Shown: in pieces, positions 53,847 to 64,000 of the stretch | Numbering within the stretch: the first letter of the stretch is position 1 | How the letters are laid out: each line of letters starts with the position of its first letter | NCBI GenBank assembly: GCA_036186865.1 | Contig: AP025067.1 | Location: 16,213,358 to 16,277,357, forward strand | Origin: Eustoma russellianum | Lineage: Eukaryota > Streptophyta > Magnoliopsida > Gentianales > Gentianaceae | DNA length: 64,000 nucleotides | Reading direction: 5' to 3' | The notes under the pieces: generated by a model | Database searches by the model: none | What the model saw: the letters and a program-made list of their open reading frames with translations, nothing else | What the model was told of the DNA's origin: nothing | Position numbers and translations under genes: made by a program

Positions 53847-56529
53847 TGTTACGGCCGTACCCGTTAGGATAAAGGAAAGAAAATAAATTAAATAAAATTA
53901 AGAAGATAAATCCTAGTCTACTTTGAATTTGAAAGTAGGATATAATTTAAGTCGAAATTCTATTTTAACTAAGATATTTAAATTCTACTAAAATTAAGAT
54001 TTTCCTAAACAAAAAAAAAACTCTGCCCTAAATCTTCTATATATCCTAACCTAAGCTACACAAACAACGCACACACATAGTCCTCTGCCGCCGCCTCCCC
54101 TTGATGAAAAGAAAAAAAATAAGAACATCAAGAGCCTCCTTTCTCTTTTGTCGTTGCCCACAACCAGCACACATCAAATTTCATTATTTGCTTGTGTGAT
54201 CATTCGGACAAACAGTGGACCAAAAAGAAAAAAAGGATTTTATCCGATTCAACCCAATCATAGACTCAATTATACGGTAATTTATATGAGAAAGATGTGA
54301 ATAATCTTCCTATACTTACTATGTTTTGCGAAAAATCTATGCGTTATTCTGGTATAAACTTCGGATCATGCATGAGTATTCTTGAATGCATAGTTGTTTT
54401 AATTCCCTCTCTTTATTTTGGTGTTTTTCGTCAAAGTATGTTTGCGTCAGGGACACTGACGCCTTCTGTTGCCTTAGAGGTTCCTGCCTATGGCGGGATA
54501 TATGGGATTAGATGTGTGCAAAACAAAGATGAAGAAGTGGATATTTTTATTTTCTTAATCTCAAGTCATACAAGGTATAAATAGGCATTAAAATCCCAAA
54601 CGGAAGACGCGTAAAACCTGCACTAGTAAATCAATAGTCAGATGAAACCTGCATTAGTATAAGAATAGTTACCAGGTTTTAATATTCCTTGGACTCAAAC
54701 TGTGAAAAATAGCCGAGGACTACAGCATCACTTAAGAGTCATGTATGGATTATACCTTTATATATATATATTTATATATATAAGTGAGTTGCATATTACT
54801 TGCTGTAGTTGCTGCATTTGTTGTATATGTGTGGAATTAAATTTCTTTGATGTAAAGGTTACTGCTGTGTCATACATATGCTTAAACGGAATTTTAAAAA
54901 AAAAGATAATAGAAAAGAAGTTTGTGGGTTGGGCAGAGCACTCACGTTGAAGTTTAGAGGCATAAATGTAATATATATTATATGGTAATTATATGAAAAG
55001 CAAAATATATACATTTGCCGATTTGATATTTGTGCAGCACTACCTGAATTCGACCATTGAGATTTTTTTAATATATGAATTATGTAATGTCTTGATTGTG
55101 TTTGATTTCAAGTACGTGAGTGTACTTATACGTAGGAGATAAATTAGAATTGAAATGGTAATAAAGTGATAAGCGGAAAAATGTAACGGTAATTATAAAG
55201 AAAAGTGTTTGTGAAATTCATGTTTTCGGAAAATTCACCCTTACAAAGGAAATATATTGTATAGTTGGGTTTGGTTCCAAACAAACCTGGCAGAGACTGG
55301 TTGCTATTGCGGCAAGAGATGGCTGAGCCGTGGCGGTTATAAGCAATATACAGGGCTGGTGGTCAAGTAAGTGGTCTATCTGTGCTCGTTATGTTGTCAT
55401 GCATCAGAGGTAAGTGGTCTATTTGTGCTTGTTATGTTTATCATGCATTAGTGTGTTGTTTGTTGCATATCTGAAATTGGATTTTCTCTATATGTAAGTT
55501 GTGTGTATATGTGAGACATGTATGTAAACTGGGTGTATGTAGGTTGTACGATTTCAATGCGTATTGTATATGTATATGGATATGTGAGGGTATACATACA
55601 CGTATATATGCACGTGTATGGGCGCGGGCATATGTATGAGTATGGATACACCAGATTACGTATGATATGTATTTGCATTCATGGCACGTGTATTTGCATG
55701 AGGTATACTGCGTCTATAGGGCGTGGGTACCGGGATGATATACTATGTCTATAGGGCATGGGTGTCATGAGACAGGCCGCGTCTATAGGGCAGGGGTGTC
55801 CAAACGGCAAGTGGTGGCTAGAGATCACGACGCTGGATATAGGTCCCGGGATCATGCATTGCACGGTAGAGATTTATGCATCGTGCATGACATGTCTGTT
55901 GTTGCGCGTGACACGTAGAGAGGGACATGCATCATGAAGTTGCGCATTATTATGTGGAGTGACTTACCTTCCGCAGTCTATATACTTGATTGGTATGTAT
56001 TGTTCTCTTCTTTGTTATGTGATTATTTGTGTGTTGTGTATTTGAGAAGAGCATGCATCACGGTAATTGAGGTTGAGCTGATGAATTATTTATTTTGTGT
56101 TTTTGAAGTGTTAACTGTTAAGATAATTAAGTGAAATTATTTGTGGACTAAGGACATGTATGTTAGCTATAAAGGTTATTTGAATTTGTTTCTGCATGTA
56201 TGATTTCTATAACAAGTATATGTAGGTTGCTTACTGAGCCCGTTGATTTTGGCTCATACCACCACTCACCAGTTTTGCAGGCATGAGAAGTTAGGGTATG
56301 CTTACACATGAGTTGATATACTGTAGAAGATCGAGACAGGAGATTTCGAGACTAAGATATTCAGGAAAGACTTTCGAGGGTTGGTTGAGACAGTTATTTT
56401 GATATTCGAGGTTTGTGTATTTTTGAGATTAGTGTTTACATACATTTGACAATTGTATTGATTAGAAATTCTTTGACATTGTATTAATGATGATGATTAT
56501 TTTATCGAGGATTTTAGCAATGACTTCCG
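53847..56529 (+). repeat. 5' LTR of element C, 3'-truncated
   Basis: 2683 bp, collinear with 57794-60468. It has a CATGGCACGTG/ATTTGCAT box (about 55674-55699), three spaced GTCTATAGGGC repeats (about 55710-55785), and a TTTTGCAG acceptor-like site (about 56272) not followed by the micro-peptide of A, B and D. Confidence 0.88.
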
Positions 56530-57793
56530 TCAAAAAACCAAGTAAAGGAGAAAGTTGGATCACTGTAGCGCGCAGAAGCATGGTGAATTAGAATACCTTA
56601 AGTCGATCAATATTTAGTGTGCCATGCCAGGTTTGGGCAATCTAAGATAAAGATTTTAGCATAAGTTGATGAGCACTAGACTTATAAGAAACGATACCTA
56701 GGCGGATTTTCATTTGAGCGTAAGGAGACTTAGAAAGATTATACGAAGCAGTGGACAATGATTTTTCTAGTAGCTAACTGTTTTCATATAGGCACGTACA
56801 CCAGTGTATATGCTACATTTTAAAGGTACTTTAAACATTTTTACCTTCTAAGTGTTACATTTAGTTTCATTTGTACATGATGAAATTTCAATTACTTTTG
56901 ACAACTCTGAGAAGAAAATAGATACATTTTAAAATTTTGATGTTTCGAAGAACAATATGTTTATATATATGTTTAATATGTTATTACTCAAATTTTTGTT
57001 TAAATCAAATATCGGTATTGCAAGTATTTATCCCTTAAATATTTCTGAAGTTATTAACCGCTTGCAATGAATTTACTTAAATTTGCAAACACAAAACATA
57101 GCTTTCAAATATATATTTCATCTGGAAAGAGAAAGACACCGTATTTAAATCGTTTTATAAAAAGAAATTGTTATGGTTGTTGTGTCTCAATTGTTTAAAG
57201 TGGTTAATACTTTTGCAAAACAAGTATATCATTATTTTCATAAGGAGTCACTTGAAAGTATTGCAAAAAAAATGATACAATACTTTGATTCTCGTGTTTA
57301 TACAAATAAGAAGGATATACTTTTAAATAATTAGAGCTACAAAACTTTTCTTTCCTTTTGGTTACAATTTAAGGAAAAACATGTTGATACACATATTTCG
57401 TATATTAGGGTGATGATATCTCCGAAGAAGTAAGGGGCATGACCATACTGTTAGTTTGTAGTATATAAGAATTGATTTTGAGGATTTGATTCTGTGTTAA
57501 GGAAGAGTAATGGTTGTTCTATCGGAGGAATAAATGACATTTGAGATTAGTTCGTTACCTAGCTAATTGACCATGTATGATTAGTTTAAGAATTTGAAAT
57601 TTTAGATTTCAATTATATAAGTGGAATGATACACGATATAAGTGGAATTGGAGGCTTAACAATATAAAAGTGAGGTTGATATGATGACATCAGTGACATA
57701 TCCCAAGTGACTGTATTAAATAGAACTACACTAAGTTATTGATCACGTAATAAGTAAGTTTCGAGGACGAAACTTATTGTAAGGAGGGAGGAG
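56530..57793 (+). other. Non-coding interior remnant of element C
   Basis: About 1.26 kb. It aligns by eye with A (about 11260-12700) and B (about 46480-48250): GTGCGATGG-like start, GCCATGC block, GCACGTACACC block, final TTTCGAGGACGAAACTTA (57757-57774), then a purine tract (57779-57793). No coding frame. Confidence 0.78.
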
Positions 57794-60591
57794 TGTTACG
57801 GTCGTGCCCGTTAGGGCAAAGGAAAGAAAATAAATTAAATAAAATTAAGAAGATAAATCCTAGTCTACTTTGAATTTGAAAGTAGGACATAATTTAAGTC
57901 GGAATTCTATTTTAACTAAGATATTTAAATTCTACTAAAATTAAGATTTTTCTAAACAAAAAAAACTCTCCCCTGAATCTTCTATATATCCTAACCTAAG
58001 TTACACAAACAACGCACACACATAGTCCTCTGCCGCCGCCTCCCCTTGATGAAAAGAAAAAAAATAAGAACATCAAGAGCCTCCTTTCTCTTTTGTCGTT
58101 GCCCACAACCAGCACACATCAAATTTCATTATTTGCTTGTGTGATCATTCGGACAAACAGTGGCCCAAAAAGAAAAAAAGGATTTTATCCGATTCAACCC
58201 AATCCTAGACTCAATTATACGGTAATTTATACGAGAAAGAGGTGAGTACTCTTCCTATACTTACTATGTTTTACGAAAATCTATGCGTTATTCTAGTATA
58301 AACTTCGGATCATGCATGAGTATTCTTGAATGCATAGTTGTTTTAATTCCCTCTCTTTATTTTGGTGTTTTTCGTCAAAGTATGTTTGCGTCAGGGGCAC
58401 TGACGCCTTCTGTTGCCTTAGAGGTTCCTGCCTATGGCGGGATATAGGGGATTAGATTTGTGCAAAACAAAGATGAAGAAGTGGATATTTTTATTTTCTT
58501 AATCTCAAGTCATACAAGGTATAAATAGGCATTAAAATCCCAAACGGAAGACGCGTAAAACCTGCACTAGTAAATCAATAGTCAGATGAAACCTGCATTA
58601 GTATAAGAATAGTTACCAGGTTTTAATATTCCTTGGACTCAAACTGTGAAAAATAGCCGAGGAATACAGCATCACTTGAGTCATGTATGGATTATACCTT
58701 TATATATATATTTATATATATAAGTGAGTTGCATATTACTTGCTGTAGTTGCTGCATGTGTTGTATATGTGTGGAATTAAATTTCTTTGATGTAAAGGTT
58801 ACTGCTGTGTCATACATATGCTTAAACGGAATTTTTTAAAAAAAAGATAATAGAAAAGAAGTTTGTGGGTTGGGCAGAGCACTCACGTTGAAGTTTAGAG
58901 GCATAAATGTAATATATATTATATGGTAATTATATGAAAAGCAAAATATATACATTTGCCGATTTGATATTTGTGCAGCACTACCTGAATTCGACCATTG
59001 AGATTTTTTTAATATATGAATTATGTAATGTCTTAATTGTGTTTGATTTCAAGTACGTGGGTGTACTTATACGTAGGAGATAAATTAGAATTGAAACGGT
59101 AATAAAGTGATAAGCGGAAAAATGTAACGGTAATTATAAAGAAAAGTGTTTGTGAAATTCATGTTTTCGGAAAATTCACCCTTACAAAGGAAATATATTG
59201 TATAGTTGGGTTTGGTTCCAAACATACCTGGCAGAGACTGGTTGCTATTGCGGCACGAGATGGCTGAGCCATGGCGGTTATAAGCAATATACAGGGCTGG
59301 TGGTCAAGTAAGTGGTCTATCTGTGCTCGTTATGTTGTCATGCATCAGAGGTAAGTGGTCTATTTGTGCTTGTTATGTTTATCATGCATTAGTGTGTTAT
59401 TTGTTGCATATCTGAAATCGGATTTTCTCTATATGTAAGTTGTGTGTATATGTGAGACATGTATGTAAACTGGGTGTATGTAGGTTGTACGATTTTAATG
59501 CGTATTGTATATGTATATGGATGTGTGAGGGTATACATACACGTATATATGCACGTGTATGGGCGCGGGCATATGTATGAGTATGGATACACCAGATTAC
59601 GTATGATATGCATTTGCATTCATGGCACGTGCATTTGCATGAGGTATACTGCGTCTATAGGGCGTGGGTACCGGGATGATATACTGTGTCTATAGGGCAT
59701 GGGTGTCATGAGACAGGCCGCGTCTATAGGGCGGGGGTGTCCAAACGGCAAGTGGTGGCTAGAGACCACGACGCTGGATTTAGGTCCCGGGATCATGCAT
59801 TGCACGGTAGAGATTTATGCATCGTGTGACATGTCTGTTGTTGCGCGTGACACGTAGAGAGGGACATGCATCATGAAGTTGCGCATTATTATGTGGAGTG
59901 ACTTACCTTCCGCAGTCTATCTACTTGATTGGTATGTATTGTTCTCTTCTTTGTTGTGTGATTATTTGTGTGTTGTGTATTTGAGAAGAGCATGCATCAC
60001 GGTAATTGAGGTTGAGCTGATGAATTATTTATTTTGTGTTTTTGAAGTGTTAACTGTTAAGATAATTAAGTGAAATTATTTGTGGACTAAGGACATGTAT
60101 GTTAGCTATAAAGGTTATTTGTATTTGCTTCTGCATGAATGATTTCTATAACAAGTATAAGTAGGTTGCTTACTGAGCCCGTTGATTTTGGCTCATACCA
60201 TCACTCACCAGTTTTGCAGGCATGAGAAGTTAGGGTATGCTTACACAGGAGTTGGTATACTGTAGAAGATCGAGACAGGAGATTTCGAGACTAAGATATT
60301 CAGGAAAGACTTTCGAAGTTTGGTTGGGACAGTTATTTCGATATTCGAGGTTTGTGTATTTTTGAGATTAGTGTTTACATACATTTGACTATTGTATTGA
60401 TTAGAAATTCTTAGACATTGTATTAATGATGATGATTATTTTATCATGGATTTTAGTAATGACTTCCGCTGACATCGATTTACGTTATTATGATGATGTG
60501 TAGTTGATTTGTATCGACGTCTTGTATTCTCCTTAGTGAGATACGGCGGGTGAGTCATTTCGAGTACTAGGACTCAGGACGGGTCGCTACA
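57794..60591 (+). repeat. 3' LTR of element C
   Basis: 2798 bp, full length. It ends with ACGGCGGGTGAGTC...GGGTCGCTACA, related in layout to the ends of A, B and D. Confidence 0.9.
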
Positions 60592-60848
60592 GTAACAGCG
60601 GGAGGAACTTGGCATTGTAGAGGAGTTTAGGGTCACTGGAGGAAATGATGATATTTCTGAGGGATTCAGGTGGCGTATCAGGAAGTACGGGGGCCACATT
60701 GTTGCTATTAAGAACCTGTGGGGAAGAATTATGACACACACAAAAAGAAGGGACCACGCTGCTCCCCTTTAAAAATGTCGGATCATAATTAAAAACAGGG
60801 GAAATATTAGGACCACAATTAAAACAGGATGAAATATTAGGGGGCACT
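60592..60848 (-). pseudogene. Outer copia gag-linker segment
   Basis: Minus-strand frame (from 60847) MPPNISSCFNCGPNISPVFN...SSPQVLNSNNVAPVLPDTPP. Low-complexity Asn/Pro/Ser-rich sequence fits the spacer between gag and protease of copia elements, and its position upstream of the protease piece at 53846 agrees. It is cut on the right by element D. The family assignment rests mainly on position. Confidence 0.55.
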
Positions 60849-61137
60849 TGTAGCGCCCCGGCCCGATACCGTCATCGGAACCAGTGCACCCGCCGTAGTC
60901 TACTATGAGAACTACGAAGCGTCGAAGCGGATCAAGCATACATCATCTATGACGAAAGATAAATCAGCGGAAACATTGATAAATTTAAAACTTCATCGTC
61001 ATTAAAACCAGAAAATGCAGCGGAATTAAAAAGTGTTTGGTCTTCTAGCTAACACAAATGTCAGAACAACATAATCACATTGAGTTTCCAATCCCAAGAA
61101 AATAATCCAGCATCTATCTATCCCCATGTCCGTCTTC

Positions 61138-61194
61138 TCACTGAGCCCACTCGCCATCGTCCTCGATAAATATCAACTCATATTCAGGCTCACC
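61138..61194 (-). other. Micro-frame in LTR D
   Basis: After TTTTCAG on the minus strand, the frame reads GEPEYELIFIEDDGEWAQ and TGA (61138-61140). Compared with B (DEPSYDMIFIEDDGEWAEWD), the shared IFI codons differ at all three third positions, while the peptide core is the same. Confidence 0.45.
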
Positions 61195-61599
61195 TGAAAA
61201 GGAATAGAGAACTGTTCTTAGCGAAATTATCGCCAGCAAGTAACCCGTCTATACACCTTACGAAATCACACACGACGAGTCACCAGTGTATAAATCATTG
61301 CCCAAAATATAGGTGCTCGGGTTAGCAAATAGCATCTCAATAAGAATTTCTCAAAACAGATAAAGCACATATATGGTACACGGGTGCGAGAACAGGCATG
61401 TATTAAAACAACGTATCACCTAAGCAAGTCATAAACTAACCACGTTTCTTGCATATCAAGCCTTATGCTTTGTGTATCATGATGCATGTACTTCTTTAAA
61501 ATCACACACAACACCCATGCATATGTCTTCTTTCATAAACATGTCATGCATGTCATTTCACAAAATATTTCATCACTTTACATATCATATTCTTCGCGT

Positions 61600-61940
61600 A
61601 GCAGAACTTTATACCCTGTGGGTGATCAGTCCACAGCAAACAGAACTTTATACCCCGTGCTGAAAGGTCCACGGCCCCATAACATATAACTTTATACCCC
61701 GTGCTGAAAGGTCCACGGCCCCATTACATATATCATATATCCGTGCTGAAAGGTCCACGGCCCCATTACATATATCATATATCTGTGCTGAAAGGTCTAC
61801 GGCCCCATAAAATAACTTTATTTTCCGTGCTGATAGGTCCACGGCCCCATAAAATACTTTATACCCTGCTGTTGATTCACATATCACGCTTTTATACCCT
61901 GCTTTCGCAGGCGTGACTTTTATACCCTGCGATCAACCAG
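61600..61940 (-). repeat. Hairpin/TATA tandem repeats in LTR D
   Basis: About five units of CCGTG-CTGAAAGGTC-CACGG hairpins (plus strand), each preceded or followed by TTTATACCC, which on the element's strand is GGGTATAAAGTT in the best copies. Several further TTTATACCCTGC copies lie at 61858-61930. Unit length 36-46 bp. Confidence 0.8.
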
Positions 61941-62279
61941 CAGCCATTTTGTCTTTCGAAAACTTTACATCTTTCTTGTAAACACATGTTCTTTTGCAAA
62001 GCAAATCTCAAATCAATGCAAATGCCCATCTCATGATGCAGGATGCACATGTAACTTCGTATCAAACATGTAACACACACACATACATTGTACATATCAA
62101 GTATACAGTCTTGCACCTCAAACACTCCATGTTCGTACCTTTCCAAGTCCATCCGTCTTACTAATTCACTTGGGATTCAATCCTATTCCTACTTGATCAA
62201 ACTTACCATCTACACCTCAATTATACCTCAAATACCCTTGCATTTTATGTTCCAAAAGAAGTGTATAATGTTACTACAC

Positions 62280-62640
62280 ACACATAGGGCGCCTAAAGGG
62301 TCAAAAAGACTTACAATATACTTGGAACGCCACATGAGGCGCCTAAAGTGACATAAAGCGCCTATACTAGGCGTTCGAAGTGTTTGAGGATGTGCTGTAG
62401 ACATTGAACGCCTACATGAAGCGCCTAATGTGACATTGAACGCTACATTAGGCGCCTAATGTGACATGAAGCGCCTAATGTAGGAGTTCGAAGTGTTCTG
62501 ACGGTTCTAAACTACAGTTTTTCTGCACGGGAAAGCTTCAGGACACATTGAACGCTACATTAGGCGCCTAATGTGACTTGAAGCGCCTAATGTAGGTGTT
62601 CGAAGTGTTCTGACGGTTCTAAACTGTAGTTTTCTGCAGT
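62280..62640 (-). repeat. GGCGCC palindrome field in LTR D
   Basis: Repeated AGCGCCTAATGT/AGGCGCCTAA words. Perfect 16-bp palindromes CATTAGGCGCCTAATG occur at 62446-62461 and 62558-62573, within a duplicated segment of about 90 bp. It occupies the same LTR position as the CATCGATCGATCGATG field of A and B. Confidence 0.8.
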
Positions 62641-62644
62641 AACT

Positions 62645-63570
62645 TCCACCCAACACCTTTCTTCTTCAACCCCTTCATGTTCAACCCTTCAAGATCCATC
62701 TTAGCTCCTGGATTCATCATGCTTAACACACAACTAACATGATTGGTTTCTTAAACAAGTAAACTAGTATCCCCTTAAACCTTCTAACACCCACAACCTT
62801 CAATAGATATCTTCAAACCTTCCAACCTAACAAGTCTTCCAACAGTGTCAACATTCATCCTTCCACTCCCTGCAAACACACTCAACGCATCTAAGGTGTA
62901 ATCACCATCTTAAGAACTTACACAAGAACAATGAATTTATCACGTATAACACTCTTGTGGGCATATTTAACAACAAAGATCACAACATAACCGTTTTCAG
63001 ATATTGGCCCAAAGAACATAACTTTACTCAATCAACAACAACAATTTCATGTATAGTAAAACATTTAGCATAGACAAATCAAAACTACTAATGTGTGATC
63101 CAAGTTTTCTCTTTGTAAGAACATAGGGCCTAATGTATCAAAATTTGCATAAAGCGTATAGAAAGATTACTTGCCTTTGTTTCTAGTTAAGCTTACGGAT
63201 TTACTGCAGAATTTCGGTAAAGATTGCACTTAGATTGGCCTTCTTTCTCCCCTTTTTCCTTCTTCTCTTCTTCTTCTTCCTCTCCTTTTCTCCTTCTCTT
63301 TTCACCTGCGCTTTCTCTCCACTTTTTTCACTGTTTAACCGTCTCCCCTTAGGTGAATGGGGAGTTATACCAAAGTGTGGTGTAACTCCCCTATCTTTAG
63401 TAGGGGCTTTTTATGCAATTACCCTTAATTACCTCTAATTCTACTTCTAACCCCTTTTTCTTATTTTTCCTATATTTTAAGTAACTAACTAACACATCCT
63501 ACATCATTACTTAAATTGCATTTAAGGTTGGCCTAACGTATTGAAAGTCGTGCTTAAAAGTCACGGGGTA
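62645..63570 (-). other. Upstream (U3) part of LTR D
   Basis: C/T-rich sequence on plus (notably 63238-63330, TTCTTCTTCC-rich), no coding frame supported. It includes the LTR start. Confidence 0.5.
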
Positions 63571-63575
63571 TGACA

Positions 63576-63590
63576 TTCCACCCCCTTATA
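63576..63590 (-). other. Polypurine tract of element D
   Basis: Minus strand TATAAGGGGGTGGAA before the LTR, just after TTTCGAGGACGAAACTTT (63592-63609), the same order as in A and B. Confidence 0.85.
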
Positions 63591-63619
63591 AAAAGTTTCG
63601 TCCTCGAAACTTACGTACC

Positions 63620-64000
63620 TTAGTCAAAGAGCTGAGGATACTTCTCCCGCATTTGTTCTTCGAGCTCCCAAGTGGCTTCACGTTCCGTGTGATTGCTCCA
63701 CTGGACCTTAACATACGGAATCACTCGCTTCCTCAACACTTGATCCTTTCGGTCCACAATTTTCACGGATATCTCCTCATATGTAACATCGTCCTTGAGT
63801 TCCAAAGGTTGAGCTTCAAGTACATGACTTGGATCCGCCACGTACTTTCTTAATTGTGACACGTGGAACACATTGTGAACTTGCGCCAACACCGGAGGTA
63901 ATGCCAATCTATATGCCAAGGCTCCCACCTTCTCAAGTATTTCATAAGGACCAATAAAACGAGGATTTAGCTTGCCTTTGACTCCAAACCTCATAACGCC
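63620..64000 (-). CDS. Tekay-type gypsy pol C-terminus (integrase tail with chromodomain), partial
   Basis: About 125 codons of open frame, running off the window edge and ending at 63620-63622. It has the GPY/F-like block FIGPYEILEKVGALAYRLAL, then HNVFHVSQLRKYVADPSHVL and a tail IPYVKVQWSNHTEREATWEL that fits the chromodomain of Tekay/Del integrases, thought to guide insertion to heterochromatin. No stop or frame slip is seen in this part, so the element may be intact beyond the window. The Met at 63994 is internal. Confidence 0.9.
   Translation of the reverse strand, partial: GVMRFGVKGKLNPRFIGPYEILEKVGALAYRLALPPVLAQVHNVFHVSQLRKYVADPSHVLEAQPLELKDDVTYEEISVKIVDRKDQVLRKRVIPYVKVQWSNHTEREATWELEEQMREKYPQLFD

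Larger units (their letters stand above)
53847..60591 (+). mobile_element. Deleted LARD-like gypsy element C
   Basis: LTRs start TGTTACGGCCGT / TGTTACGGTCGT; the complete right LTR ends GGGTCGCTACA. Exact duplication GTAAC on both sides. The left LTR lacks its last 123 bp, and the PBS and gag start are gone; the remaining interior (56530-57793) matches the shared non-coding region of A and B and ends in the TTTCGAGGACGAAACTTA signature. The deletion joins LTR to interior at 56529/56530. Confidence 0.88.
20276..60848 (-). mobile_element. Outer copia element, minus strand, cut into pieces
   Basis: Old Ty1/copia element read right to left. Surviving pieces: 3' LTR (about 20276-20336 plus 21479-21652), RNase H C-terminal part (21653-22095), RNase H start, RT, integrase and protease (50936-53846), and a gag-linker segment (60592-60848). 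The rest of gag and the 5' LTR lie beyond the window, past element D. Element B inserted in the RNase H domain (duplication CAGTC at 22091-22095 and 50936-50940), C upstream of the protease (GTAAC at 53842-53846 and 60592-60596), and D in gag. It is therefore older than B, C and D. Its left end is not resolved. Confidence 0.85.
60849..63575 (-). repeat. 3' LTR of element D
   Basis: 2727 bp. Minus strand begins TGTCATACCCCGTGAC and ends CCGGGGCGCTACA. In minus order: palindrome field (62640-62280), TGCATCATG/ATTTGCAT-like box (62040-62016), hairpin/TATA repeats (61940-61600), micro-frame (61194-61138). Offsets from the LTR start (about 0.95, 1.54, 1.64 and 2.38 kb) track those in A (0.87, 1.66, 1.73 and 2.33 kb). 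Confidence 0.9.
60849..64000 (-). mobile_element. Ty3/gypsy Tekay-type element D, minus strand, partial
   Basis: The 3' LTR (60849-63575), polypurine tract and C-terminal end of pol are in the window; the rest lies beyond the right edge. Left flank 60844-60848 is GCACT; the matching right copy is outside. Unlike A-C it retains pol coding sequence, so it may belong to the autonomous partner family. Confidence 0.88.

Noticed and set aside
55448..55754. Tyr/Cys-rich and Tyr/Thr-rich frames, repeated at 59389-59695
   Set aside because: Low-complexity GTATGT-type sequence of LTR C; both strands are open by composition.
1..64000. Endogenous pararetrovirus (caulimovirid) or envelope-bearing virus
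   Set aside because: All pol fragments have copia or Tekay gypsy order with LTRs; no movement protein, coat or envelope-like frame was seen.

Overview
The window is plant nuclear DNA, almost certainly from an angiosperm with a repeat-rich genome. It holds no intact host gene. Nearly all of it is LTR retrotransposons primed by the 3' end of initiator-methionine tRNA (TGGTATCAGAG at six separate sites), plus one DNA transposon and decayed pieces of three ordinary plant genes. The species cannot be named from the sequence.

Layout: (1) 19-5737, a broken Ty1/copia element with a GTTAG target duplication. (2) 6966-15320, a Ty3/gypsy Tekay-type element A with 2.6-2.7 kb LTRs but almost no coding capacity (LARD-like). 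(3) 15321-20336, an island with the 5' end of a DNA ligase 1 gene, an exon-intron fragment of a xylose isomerase gene and an old copia LTR remnant. (4) 20337-21478, a Mutator-like element with about 265-bp inverted repeats, a 9-bp target duplication and a captured GT47 exostosin gene fragment (Pack-MULE). (5) An old minus-strand copia element ('outer copia'), cut into four pieces by later insertions: its 3' LTR is hit by the Pack-MULE, its RNase H domain by gypsy element B (22096-50935), the region just upstream of its protease by gypsy element C (53847-60591), and its gag by gypsy element D (60849 to beyond the window end). (6) Element B itself carries a very young SIRE-type copia element (25044-36574) and a minus-strand copia element (36766-45442). 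Exact 5-bp target duplications prove most of these nestings, up to three levels deep.

The most interesting signal lies inside the gypsy LTRs. Elements A, B and D have largely different LTR sequences but the same order of parts at nearly the same distances: a field of 16-bp palindromes of form CAT...ATG; a CATGGCACGTG/ATTTGCAT-like box; a ladder of tandem hairpin units each ending in GGGTATAAAGTT; then a splice-acceptor-like CAG leading into a short frame ending in IFIED(D/G)GEWA. In A and B the ladder stems change in complementary pairs from unit to unit. The micro-frame differs between B and D at synonymous third positions in its core. A, B and C also share a long non-coding internal region in place of gag-pol, which suggests a non-autonomous group mobilised by a D-like partner. 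None of this has been tested against databases.
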